A program made the position numbers and the translations under genes. DNA of 30,008 nt from CAZJGF01 sp964545665 (GTDB lineage Bacteria; Chloroflexota; Dehalococcoidia; GIF9; AB-539-J10): contig CAZJGF010000003.1 in the NCBI GenBank assembly GCA_964545665.1, positions 1 through 30,008 of the forward strand. The letters are read 5' to 3'. The notes under the pieces are model-generated. The model was not told the DNA's origin and ran no database searches. It worked only from the letters and a program-made list of their open reading frames with translations. Position 1 is the stretch's first letter; the number at the start of each line of letters is the position of its first letter. Of this stretch, positions 1 through 7,512 are shown one piece after another.

Positions 1-74
1 GTTCTATTTTGAACGTAAAACCACTGTTTGGGACAGCTAGGAGCAAATCCGGTATGCGCTACCAATGGAATCTG

Positions 75-108
75 AACAGCACAGGTTTGAGTCTGCGCTG
101 TTTTGCTT
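75..108 (+). terminator. Possible intrinsic terminator of an upstream transcript
   Basis: AACAGC (75-80) pairs with GCTGTT (97-102), and CAG (82-84) pairs with CTG (93-95) around an 8-nt loop, with one A/C mismatch inside the stem. A short T-rich run (TTTTGCTT, 101-108) follows. On the other strand no T run follows, so it would act on plus-strand transcripts entering from outside the window. Two plus-strand frames are open at the left edge, ending at 38-40 and 108-110; I cannot say whether either is the end of a real gene. Confidence 0.35.
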
Positions 109-169
109 AGTACGGCTATTTGGGAATATTGCCTGCAGACGGCTTGGTATTGCTATCTATCTAAGGTAA

Positions 170-1070
170 GGGTTTCTCGAACCGGTCGGGTGCTTCAGCA
201 AAGAGGCACTGCCATAGTGCCTCCAGACTGCGACGCTTTAGTGCCATACCCCGCCGCTAGTCCACATGAGCTGAATAGTGCAAAGCGTCAATTTTCTCTT
301 GAACGGATGATGGTGTGAGCAGAGCCTGCACCGGTAAACATTCTTGCAGTTCAGGCACCTCAGTTATGTCTGGATAGAACTCGTTCCATAATAGGTGTCT
401 CACTGGAATGTAGAGGCTGGGTTCGAAGGCTGGTCCAAGAAAGTGGCTCGAAGAGGCAATTTGGCCACCGCAGGTCCTCCCGATCCGGCGGTTCAATCTT
501 CGAAAGCTGCCAGGGTTGAGAAGCTGCCACTCACCGAGCTTGTCTCAGTGTTGAAGGCATAAGCTGGGCCCCAGTGTAAGATGACCCACCCGAATGACAT
601 CTGCAACGGAGGAGGGTAACCATACCCCGATTGTACCGGTTCACCATGCCATGAAACAGTAACGGGCTCCAGCAGCGCTTGCCATAACTCTCGGCGCCTC
701 TGGCACCACGCTGAGGCAAGATCACCAAAAGTCTCAACAGAAGCCCTGGTGCTCGGAGCATTGCCAATAAGCTTTTCGCCGACGCCTGCCGCCGATGATA
801 GGCCACATCGCAATACTCCGTTAGGACACCGTAGGAGCGAGCGGGATTATGAGGAAGACTTATTCTGGATGTGGGACTCATTCCCTTGACCTGCAGGAAT
901 TGTGCAGCGCTTTGGAAACGCTCAGACTATTTCTGTCTGCGACGCTGCTGGCCCATTCCAAGCTTGGTGAAGACAAATGCCCCCGCTTGTTTTGTGGCGG
1001 TAGGGCTAGTTAGAGCCAAAATATTGTATCCCCGGTAATTACCAGCGATTACGTAAGTGTTAGAATTAGG
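170..1070 (-). pseudogene. Gene-poor stretch with protein-like minus-strand fragments, possibly a decayed gene
   Basis: No intact gene is visible in the first 1.1 kb. On the minus strand one frame runs from 1070 to 531 with a single TAG at 927-929. Its first half reads like protein (AGAFVFTKLGMGQQRRRQK just before the stop). Around 840 a second frame (813 to 493, TTG start) reads better, with segments such as AWCQRRRELWQALLEPVTVS. A third frame (496 to 257) follows and overlaps the second by 4 nt. After its stop, the same frame continues with MALKRRSLEALWQCLFAEA near 180-245. This pattern of shifting frames and scattered stops fits a decayed gene, but I recognise no family or catalytic motif, and chance open frames remain quite possible. 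Confidence 0.22.
1039..1066 (+). promoter_or_regulatory. Candidate sigma-70 promoter for corA
   Basis: A -35-like TTACCA (1039-1044) is followed after 16 nt by TAGAAT (1061-1066). The expected transcript start near 1073 leaves a leader of about 26 nt carrying the strong ribosome site AAAGGAGGTG at 1085-1094. This is motif reading only. Confidence 0.4.
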
Positions 1071-1098
1071 TCATTAACAGCGGTAAAGGAGGTGTATT

Positions 1099-2172
1099 AT
1101 GGCATTCAGGGCGTACTATTTGAGCCCTAAGGGTGACCTTCGAGTTGGCATCAGCGAGACGGAGGTCAAAACTGCTTTTGAATCCAGACGGGGTCTGCTA
1201 TGGGTGGACATCTTTGAGACTACAGAGGAAGACGGCAAATTCTTAGAGCGAACCTTTAACTTCCACCACCTCGCTGTTGAGGATTGCGTAAGCACAGAGA
1301 TCCACGCACCAAAAATCGACGATTTCGGTGACTATCTCTTCGTTGTAGTTCACGGTGTCGACCATATGGGGGAGTCCGAGATAGTGGAGACGGCAGAGGT
1401 AGCCATTTTCCTCGGCCCACATTTTGTGGTGAGCAACCATAATTCACTGCTCTACAGTGTTGAGGGAGTCAGACGGCTTGTGGAAGACGATGGACGCCCC
1501 ATGAAGCGTGGAGCGGACTTTTTGGCCTACACTCTGATTGATGCATTGATTGATAATGTCTTACCCACCATTGATAAGATGAGTGACGTTGCTGAAGAGG
1601 TTGAGGAGGAAATCATTCGCAACCCCCAACAACTGACACTGGAAACTATCATGAAGCTAAAGCGTTCCATCCTGCGAATACACCGAGTCATAGCTCCTCA
1701 GCGGGAGGTCCTGAACCGGCTTAGCCGCGGTGAGTTCCCATTGATAACAAGTGAAGCTCAGATATTCTATAGGGACATTTATGATCACCTGGTGAGGATT
1801 CAGGATCTAAACCAGACCATCAGAGATATGGCCGACAATGCACTTTCTACGTATCTTTCATCAGTGGCAAACCGACAGAACGAGACGATGAGAGTCCTGT
1901 CTATTGTAGCTGCCATCTTCCTGCCGCTTACCTTGCTCGCTGGCATCTACGGTATGAATTTTGAGTATATGCCAGAGCTTGAGTGGAAATGGGGTTATTT
2001 TGCCGTGCTGGGAGTAATGGGAATCGTGATTGCTGTTCTAGTGTGGCGATTCTGGGCTCAAAACTGGATAAGGTGGGGACGTGGGCGGGCTAGGCGAGTC
2101 AGGCCCTTCGCTGTGGAGCCAAAGGAACTCATCGGTTACATCGAGCGCCTGGCAAAACAATCTCACTTATGA
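1099..2172 (+). CDS. corA: CorA family magnesium/divalent cation channel
   Basis: An inner-membrane CorA-type channel, in this family a pentamer that takes up Mg2+ (and sometimes Co2+ or Ni2+) down the membrane potential. The 357-residue length is normal. The long N-terminal cytoplasmic domain is followed by the signature YGMNFEYMPE (GMN at residues 285-287), which ends the first of two C-terminal membrane helices. The second helix is FAVLGVMGIVIAVLVWRFW, followed by a basic tail. The ATG sits 4 nt after a near-perfect Shine-Dalgarno sequence. The gene stands alone; the next gene starts 160 nt later. The family is certain. Which metal is carried cannot be read from the sequence. Confidence 0.97.
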   Translation: MAFRAYYLSPKGDLRVGISETEVKTAFESRRGLLWVDIFETTEEDGKFLERTFNFHHLAVEDCVSTEIHAPKIDDFGDYLFVVVHGVDHMGESEIVETAEVAIFLGPHFVVSNHNSLLYSVEGVRRLVEDDGRPMKRGADFLAYTLIDALIDNVLPTIDKMSDVAEEVEEEIIRNPQQLTLETIMKLKRSILRIHRVIAPQREVLNRLSRGEFPLITSEAQIFYRDIYDHLVRIQDLNQTIRDMADNALSTYLSSVANRQNETMRVLSIVAAIFLPLTLLAGIYGMNFEYMPELEWKWGYFAVLGVMGIVIAVLVWRFWAQNWIRWGRGRARRVRPFAVEPKELIGYIERLAKQSHL

Positions 2173-2219
2173 CAAGCTGAATGCTAGATGGCCTTCATAT
2201 TGATAGCACTCTGCTGATG

Positions 2220-2236
2220 TGACTGAGTTTCAGTCA
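2220..2236. repeat. Short perfect inverted repeat after corA
   Basis: TGACTGA (2220-2226) and TCAGTCA (2230-2236) form a perfect 7-bp dyad with a 3-nt loop, 47 nt after the corA stop. No T run follows on either side, so it is not a typical intrinsic terminator. It could be a weak 3' hairpin or a protein binding site. Confidence 0.3.
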
Positions 2237-2332
2237 GAAGGGAAACGCAGTAGATATGCACTGGCAACGGCATTGTTATAAGATATGAATAAGCGCAATT
2301 TTGTGAGTAAAAGGGCTTAGGAGGTATCCAAG

Positions 2333-3013
2333 ATGACTGGAATATACTTGCTTGTGCCAACTTTGCTAACCATATTTATATCTCTTCTCGTAGTAAGGGC
2401 TGGCGCTATAGCCTTGATGATGACTGGCATGGACCAAGAAAAGGCGAGGTTTCAGGCGTTGTCGGCATTCTCGAGAGCAGGATTTACCACCAGAGAGGCG
2501 GAGCTTGTGGTAAACAATCCTCGGAGGCGGCGAATCATCACCTGGCTTATTATACTGGGTAATGCTGGGCTCGTAGCGATTATTGTCACTGCAACATCGT
2601 CAATTGCTATCAGCCAGGGTTATCATATACCCGTCACAATTGTTGCGCTTATTGCCGGTGGGTTCGCCGTTTATATGCTGGTTAATCGCACTGGATTTGC
2701 TCGAAGGTGGGAGGGTTTTATTGAAAATAGGCTTGTAAAGGCACATACTCTTGAGGAAGGCACCACGGAAGACCTATTACACCTAACTGAAGGCTACGGT
2801 GTGGCGCGGGTGATTATCACCGAAGATTCAGCTCATGTTGGTCGCTCCCTTGTGGAAGCCAACACGCCGGAGAACGAATTCTGGGTTGTGGGTATCGAAC
2901 GGGGTAAAGAATGGATTTCCCTTCCAAGATCACGTGAGACGATAAACGAAGGTGATAAGCTCGTTGTATATGGGAGTCTTAATATCTTGAGAAGCCTATT
3001 CAAGGAGAGCTAG
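2333..3013 (+). CDS. Membrane protein with C-terminal TrkA-C (RCK_C) domain
   Basis: 226 residues. The N-terminal part has about three hydrophobic segments (roughly residues 4-28, 69-91 and 98-117). Between the first two lies a conserved-looking stretch, ALSAFSRAGFTTREAE, vaguely like a potassium-channel pore loop. Residues from about 135 form a TrkA-C domain (GYGVARVIITEDSAHVGRSL, then EGDKLVVYGS), a module that binds small ligands or nucleotides and gates cation transporters. A role in regulating ion flux is inferred from that domain and from the neighbouring corA. The RCK_N nucleotide-binding domain and a full pore are absent, so it is not a complete channel by itself. A ribosome site, AGGAGGT, precedes the ATG. 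No gene name is justified. Confidence 0.85.
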   Translation: MTGIYLLVPTLLTIFISLLVVRAGAIALMMTGMDQEKARFQALSAFSRAGFTTREAELVVNNPRRRRIITWLIILGNAGLVAIIVTATSSIAISQGYHIPVTIVALIAGGFAVYMLVNRTGFARRWEGFIENRLVKAHTLEEGTTEDLLHLTEGYGVARVIITEDSAHVGRSLVEANTPENEFWVVGIERGKEWISLPRSRETINEGDKLVVYGSLNILRSLFKES

Positions 3014-3117
3014 AATCAGAAAGCGGCACTGCTTAAGTCAGAATAGGTTGAAAGAGAAAACTCGGGCCATGGGAAGTGCACGTGCTGGATCTGACTTTTG
3101 CGGTTGTGGTTTGACCA

Positions 3118-5187
3118 ATGAATATCGGGAGGATTTTTCAACCTAAGCCGACCCTCTCTGAGCAGGAAGTAGCCGCAGGGCTACGCTGGTTGACCTGGGA
3201 GGGAACTGTCTCCCTTGGCTTCAATAGCATCACCACCAGCGGCATTTTAGTTGCATTCGCCTTAGCGCTCGGTGCGAATAATTTCCAGATTGGTATCCTG
3301 GCAGCCATCCCGTTTCTCATGCAGCTGTTCCAAATACCGTCAATCTGGCTCGTCGGGAGGCTCCGCCGACGCAAGGCAATAGCGGTCATCCCTTGGTTCA
3401 TAGCGCAGCTATTATGGTTTCCCATTGCACTCATCCCCCTTTTTCTCCAGGTTCCCGGCGGAGGGGCTATATCTTTGCTGCTGGGGCTTATGGCAATCCG
3501 CGGTTTGCTGAATGCTGTTTGCAACTCCGCCTGGAATGGGTGGATTCGTGACCTAGTGCCTCAGTCAATACTTGGACGCTTTTTCTCCAGGCGTTTAGCC
3601 CTTGCAACTTCTGCGGGTGTAGTTTTTAGCCTGGGTGCCGCCTTTTTCGTAGATTATTGGCGTGGACAGGTAGCGGTTGAGAGTGCCGTTTTTGGTTATA
3701 CGTATGTGCTTCTCTTTGGCGCTTTGTTCCTCGGGCTGGCAAGCCCTTTGTTCATGTCACTAATGCCGGAGCCATTAATGCAGCCAATACTGGGACCTCA
3801 GTCCTCCTTGATGCAGAGACTAACCGCACCATTTCGTGATGCAAACTTCAGGCGGCTGGTACAATTCCTGTTCGTCTGGGGATTTGCCTTAAACCTGGCT
3901 ATCCCTTTCTTCGCTGTCTACATGCTTCAGCGGCTGGGTCTGCCGCTTACATGGGTTATCGGCCTCAGCATCTTAAGTCAGCTATCCAATATGCTATTTC
4001 TTCGTATCTGGGGCTCTTTTGCCGACCGCGTCGGGAACAAGTCGGTCCTGTCACTGGGCGTCTCTCTTTACCTTCTGGTTATCTTAGGTTGGATATTTAC
4101 CACCATGCCAGAAAGGTACTTTCTGACTATACCTCTTCTGGTTGTCCTGCACATATTCGCCGGAATTGCCAGCGCTGCGGTGACCCTTACGGTGGGCACA
4201 ATCGGCTTGAAGCTGGCACCGCAAGGCGAATCGACCTCTTATCTAGCTGCAGCATCTCTAGCCACTAATCTAGGGGCCGGGGTAGGTCCCCTGTTTGGAG
4301 GTCTCCTAGCAGGCTTCTTCAGCATGCGCCAGCTTAATGTCAGTTTCACCTGGATTGATCCGGTTACTACAGTTCAGCTTCCGGCTCTCAGCATTATCGG
4401 CCTGGATTTCCTGTTCGGCATCGCTTTCATTGTGGGCTTGATTTCCTTGGGCAGCTTGGCCATAGTTCGTGAGGAGGGCGAGCTAGGCCGTGAGGTAATT
4501 CTTGAGTCATTGATGTCTCCGATGCGTGAGTTCTCACGACCGATGAGTTCGGTACCGGGGTTCACCTTTTTGAGCAACTTTCCCTTTGGCTTCATCAAGC
4601 GAGTGCCAATTCCCGGCTTGGATGTTGCCATGGGTGTTACCCTCTACGAGATAGGTGAGATGGCTAGAGCAGCCACCTCAGCCGCAATTCGTGGTCGTAG
4701 AGTAACCAAGAAACTGACCAAGGGGTTGGAGAATGGCTTGGCTGCGGTTTGGAGAGATAAGGAAACGGTGAAGGCGCATGGCATTGAAGTTACACGGCAC
4801 GCGGCACGCGGCGCTATTCATGTTGCCAGCGAGAAACCTGTGGGTGTGGAACAACTGGCTGGTCCGGTAATGGAAGGTCTGGTGAAAGCTTCGGGCCAAG
4901 CCGGTGTGGAACCTGAGCATGCCATACTGGGAGCCAGTCAAGGAATCATCCAGGGGGCAAGAGAAACTGGAGTTGAGCTGGGTACGGCTACGCTCAAGAC
5001 AATGGAGGCAGCCAGGGAAATGGCTGAACGTGTCGGTTTGTCCGAGGAAAAAGCTGTAGCCAGTGCAGTTGAAGGTGCCCTGGAGGCCGCAGAGGCTATG
5101 GGATCAGAAGCAGTGGCTCAAGTAGCTGAGGTTGTGCCTGAAGAGGTGCTGGATAGCCTCTCAGCCGAAGCTCCGACTACACCTTGA
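3118..5187 (+). CDS. MFS transporter with a long C-terminal helical tail
   Basis: 689 residues. Residues 1 to about 450 form a major facilitator transporter with about 12 hydrophobic segments and a basic cytoplasmic loop after the second helix (VGRLRRRK). The substrate cannot be told. Residues 451-689 are unusual: a linker rich in Pro, Phe and Gly (about 455-510), then some 180 residues rich in Ala, Glu, Gly and Val with no hydrophobic helices, ending in AEAPTTP. This tail looks helical and contains similar-looking segments (EGALEAAEAMGSEAVAQVAE, and VMEGLVKASGQAGVEPEHA). The ATG follows an in-frame stop (3112-3114), so the protein cannot begin earlier; no clear Shine-Dalgarno sequence is visible. 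An MFS domain is near certain; the tail's role is unknown. Confidence 0.92.
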   Translation: MNIGRIFQPKPTLSEQEVAAGLRWLTWEGTVSLGFNSITTSGILVAFALALGANNFQIGILAAIPFLMQLFQIPSIWLVGRLRRRKAIAVIPWFIAQLLWFPIALIPLFLQVPGGGAISLLLGLMAIRGLLNAVCNSAWNGWIRDLVPQSILGRFFSRRLALATSAGVVFSLGAAFFVDYWRGQVAVESAVFGYTYVLLFGALFLGLASPLFMSLMPEPLMQPILGPQSSLMQRLTAPFRDANFRRLVQFLFVWGFALNLAIPFFAVYMLQRLGLPLTWVIGLSILSQLSNMLFLRIWGSFADRVGNKSVLSLGVSLYLLVILGWIFTTMPERYFLTIPLLVVLHIFAGIASAAVTLTVGTIGLKLAPQGESTSYLAAASLATNLGAGVGPLFGGLLAGFFSMRQLNVSFTWIDPVTTVQLPALSIIGLDFLFGIAFIVGLISLGSLAIVREEGELGREVILESLMSPMREFSRPMSSVPGFTFLSNFPFGFIKRVPIPGLDVAMGVTLYEIGEMARAATSAAIRGRRVTKKLTKGLENGLAAVWRDKETVKAHGIEVTRHAARGAIHVASEKPVGVEQLAGPVMEGLVKASGQAGVEPEHAILGASQGIIQGARETGVELGTATLKTMEAAREMAERVGLSEEKAVASAVEGALEAAEAMGSEAVAQVAEVVPEEVLDSLSAEAPTTP

Positions 5188-5422
5188 ATTCTATGCCAAA
5201 ATGATTGGACGCAGCGGCCGGGAAAGCTCCCCACTCGCCATTTTCGATAGCGGTCACAATGCATTCTACGCCTTTGCCATAAGCTTAGCCCCGTCTCGCG
5301 GCAGAACCTGTTCTTGAGGAGCTGCACGAGCGAGGAGCTTTCCTGGATCCCAGTCAGATGATGCCTCGGTGTAACGTTAGGCCTTGCTTTTATTGAATTG
5401 AAGACTCCTCAGAAAAAAGCTA

Positions 5423-5450
5423 TTGACAATTCCATTGATGGGACTAAAAT
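5423..5450 (+). promoter_or_regulatory. Near-consensus sigma-70 promoter
   Basis: TTGACA (5423-5428), a 16-nt spacer and TAAAAT (5445-5450) give one of the best promoter matches in the window. Transcription would start near 5457, almost 290 nt before the aminotransferase, leaving room for a structured leader or a small RNA. Confidence 0.6.
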
Positions 5451-5602
5451 AGTGCCAGGACAGTCAGTGAAGCAGGACGTGACGGGTGGAAGCTAACTTG
5501 CTAACAGCCAGACTGGCCAAGGTTGCTATGTGAGTTGTTGGCGGAGACAAAAGGCTGCTGTAGAGCCGGAACAAACTGCTTCTTCTCAAACAGGAGTTTA
5601 TA

Positions 5603-5668
5603 ATGCTTCCAATGCGAACTAGCAAGAGGATCTGGGAAAGCAGGTCGCATTGGCCTGCATTATGGTGA
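5603..5668 (+). CDS. Possible Trp-rich leader peptide
   Basis: A 21-codon ORF with its own AGGAG site (5592-5596), 6 nt before the ATG. It has three Trp codons (positions 11, 17 and 21), all in its second half, and ends in TGA. CCAATGCGA (5609-5617) can pair perfectly with TCGCATTGG (5645-5653), while GCAGG (5640-5644) and CCTGC (5654-5658) form a competing hairpin around the same segment. This resembles a translated attenuator leader. No T run follows the hairpin, so a transcription terminator is not evident and chance cannot be excluded. Confidence 0.3.
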   Translation: MLPMRTSKRIWESRSHWPALW

Positions 5669-5689
5669 GGTGCTCCAATAAGTTCTGTG

Positions 5690-5698
5690 TGCTATAAT
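5690..5698 (+). promoter_or_regulatory. Extended -10 promoter before the aminotransferase
   Basis: TGC followed by a perfect TATAAT (5693-5698) matches an extended -10 element. The -35 region is poor (GTGCTC at 5670-5675). Transcription from about 5705 would give a 40-nt leader with the perfect ribosome site AAGGAGGT at 5733-5740. Confidence 0.5.
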
Positions 5699-5745
5699 CC
5701 GAGTAAGCGAATGTCACCAATAAAAAGATTCCAAGGAGGTAAATC

Positions 5746-6906
5746 ATGAGGCTGGCGAACAAAATGAATAATTTCAAAGCTTATCTTGGTCCAGCAATGA
5801 ACCGAAAGGTAGCACAGATGAGGTCCGAGGGTAGAGATGTGATAAACCTTGGTCTGGGCGACCCTGATGCAACTCCGCCGGAGCATCAGTTAAAGGCTCT
5901 CGCAGAGGCGGCGTTGAATCCAGACAACCACCACTACCCATCTCGCTACCCCATAAAACCGTTCTATGAGGCCATCGCTGATCTGTACAAGCGTCGCCAT
6001 GGAGCGGATGTGGACCCGGAAACGGAGATCATATACGCCCTAGGGGCTGCTGAAATGCTTTTCCAAATGCATAACTGTCTTTTGGATCCCGGGGATGTGG
6101 TGTTGATCTCTGATCCGGCCTATCCCTCCTATGAAGCTGGGGCGGAAATTGCCGGCGGTAGGGTGAAATTTTACCCTTTGCTGAAAGAAAACAACTTTCT
6201 CCCCGCTCTGGATGCAATACCGGCTGACGTGGCAAAAGAGGCGAAGATGATCTGGATCAGTCTTCCTAACAACCCAACCACGGCTACTGCCGATGACGAT
6301 TTTTTCATAAGGCTCATCGAATGGGCAAAGGAATTCGATGTGTGGGTGATAAGCGACAACCCGTACATAGATGTCAGTTTTGATGGATACAAACCGCCCA
6401 GCTTTCTTAGATTCCCCGGTGCCAAGGAAGTGGGGGTTGAAATCATCACCATGTCCAAGTCGTTCAACAGTTGCGGCTGGCGGGTAGGAATGCTTTTGGG
6501 AAACAAGGAAATCATCGGTGGAATGGCCAAAATTAAATCCCAGGCGGATCGGGGGTTATTCTATCCTCTGCAGGTAGCCAGCACTGCTGCACTGACAGGG
6601 CCCACTGATTGGATGGAGGAAAGGAACAAGATGTTTGCTGAAAGGCGGGATGTGGTAGTTAAGGCTTGGAGAAAGATGGGGCTTGATATGATGAACCCCA
6701 GAGCTACTTTCTATTGCTGGGGTGGGATTCCTAAGGGTTACAAATCAGAAGAGTTCTCTCTAAAACTTCTTGAGAAGGAAAATGTGTGGATGATACCTGG
6801 TTCCACCTATGGAAAGAGTGGTGAGGGATATGTGCGTATCTCCAATGTACTGCCTGTAGAGCGTATTGCCGAAGCGATGGAACGGATAGCGAGGTTTATA
6901 TCGTAG
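5746..6906 (+). CDS. Class I PLP-dependent aminotransferase, LL-diaminopimelate aminotransferase-like
   Basis: 386 residues, a full-length fold-type I aminotransferase. Visible landmarks are GLGDPD near residue 38, NNP at 175-177, DNPY at 204-207 (Asp204 contacts the PLP ring nitrogen, Tyr207 its hydroxyl), the Schiff-base Lys238 in MSKSFNSCGWRVG, and the carboxylate-binding Arg364 in VRIS. The overall look (YPSRYPIKPFYEAIADLYKR early, GWRVG, late GSTYGKSGEGYVRIS) resembles DapL-like enzymes, which make LL-diaminopimelate from tetrahydrodipicolinate. Related enzymes use aspartate, alanine or aromatic substrates, so the reaction is a guess. The PLP-site sequence SFNSCGWR differs from the common SFNMTGWR. 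The start is fixed by a perfect Shine-Dalgarno sequence. A cupin gene follows after 52 nt. Confidence 0.93.
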   Translation: MRLANKMNNFKAYLGPAMNRKVAQMRSEGRDVINLGLGDPDATPPEHQLKALAEAALNPDNHHYPSRYPIKPFYEAIADLYKRRHGADVDPETEIIYALGAAEMLFQMHNCLLDPGDVVLISDPAYPSYEAGAEIAGGRVKFYPLLKENNFLPALDAIPADVAKEAKMIWISLPNNPTTATADDDFFIRLIEWAKEFDVWVISDNPYIDVSFDGYKPPSFLRFPGAKEVGVEIITMSKSFNSCGWRVGMLLGNKEIIGGMAKIKSQADRGLFYPLQVASTAALTGPTDWMEERNKMFAERRDVVVKAWRKMGLDMMNPRATFYCWGGIPKGYKSEEFSLKLLEKENVWMIPGSTYGKSGEGYVRISNVLPVERIAEAMERIARFIS

Positions 6907-6958
6907 CGATTGATATTCTCTAAGAGTATATGTCTAGTTGGCTCATGGAGGTTTATAT

Positions 6959-7309
6959 ATGAAGATAACGAGTCTGGATAAGGTTGAAAAGATAAAGGCA
7001 CAAATGGAAGGCGCAGAGAATGTCTATAGACAGGTCCCTTTGTCAAAGAGTGATGGTGCGCCAACATTCTCCTTTCGCGTATTTAGTATTGAGCCCAACG
7101 GCTACAGCCCCTTTCACACACACCCGTTTGAACACTTGAACTACATAATCGAAGGCAATGGCGCTATAGTTGCGGAAAACGGTGAAGAGCGTGTAATCAA
7201 GAAAGGCGATTTCGCTCTGATTCTCCCTGGTGAAAAACACCAGTATAGAAACAAATCATCAAGCGAACCTATGGTTTTCATCTGTGCAGTCCCCAAGGAA
7301 TACGAATGA
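6959..7309 (+). CDS. Small single-domain cupin (cupin_2) protein
   Basis: 116 residues from the ATG at 6959, chosen because GGAGG lies 7 nt upstream; an in-frame TTG at 6938 has no such site. The protein is one beta-barrel cupin. Motif 1 is HTHPFEHLNYIIEG, giving the two His and one Glu and His that bind a metal. Motif 2 is LPGEKHQYRN with a fourth ligand His. Such proteins act as small metal enzymes (isomerases, dioxygenases) or sugar/ligand sensors; nothing here picks one. It is probably co-transcribed with the aminotransferase upstream. Confidence 0.93.
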   Translation: MKITSLDKVEKIKAQMEGAENVYRQVPLSKSDGAPTFSFRVFSIEPNGYSPFHTHPFEHLNYIIEGNGAIVAENGEERVIKKGDFALILPGEKHQYRNKSSSEPMVFICAVPKEYE

Positions 7310-7512
7310 ACCGGCCGGCGTGTATGCTGGATTTTGGCCCACGGTAATCCCATCTTTTATGAGTCAGACCTGGTCTCATATTTCGGGTGGGAAACTAGTT
7401 AGTTGCTGCAAAGCTGCAGTGAAAGCTTTTCTTCCGAAACTAAGGGTGGGTATCCTTCCGGGTTGGACTACCAATAGACTGTTCCTGTATGCTAAACTTC
7501 GGTAACAAACAA

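Larger units (their letters stand above)
5188..5745 (+). other. 558-nt intergenic region with two promoters and a leader ORF
   Basis: No full gene is supported here. It contains a near-consensus promoter (5423-5450), a 21-codon leader ORF (5603-5668) overlapping two alternative hairpins, and an extended -10 promoter (5690-5698) close to the aminotransferase start. Between 5188 and 5420 I see nothing beyond the direct repeat GAGGAGCT (near 5317 and 5334). I could not match the 5458-5690 leader to a known riboswitch by eye. Confidence 0.6.

Noticed and set aside
415..440. GGGTTCGAAGG, resembling a tRNA T-loop
   Set aside because: No matching acceptor stem, anticodon arm or D arm could be drawn on either strand.
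5132..5317. A 61-codon frame overlapping the end of the long-tailed MFS gene
   Set aside because: No ribosome site, no protein-like character, and it starts inside another gene.
7310..7512. Possible T-box leader before trpS, from a stretch starting AAGGGTGGGTATCC near 7441
   Set aside because: The antiterminator core GGGTGGNACCGCG is not matched, there is no terminator, and the region is too short for a normal T-box with stem I.
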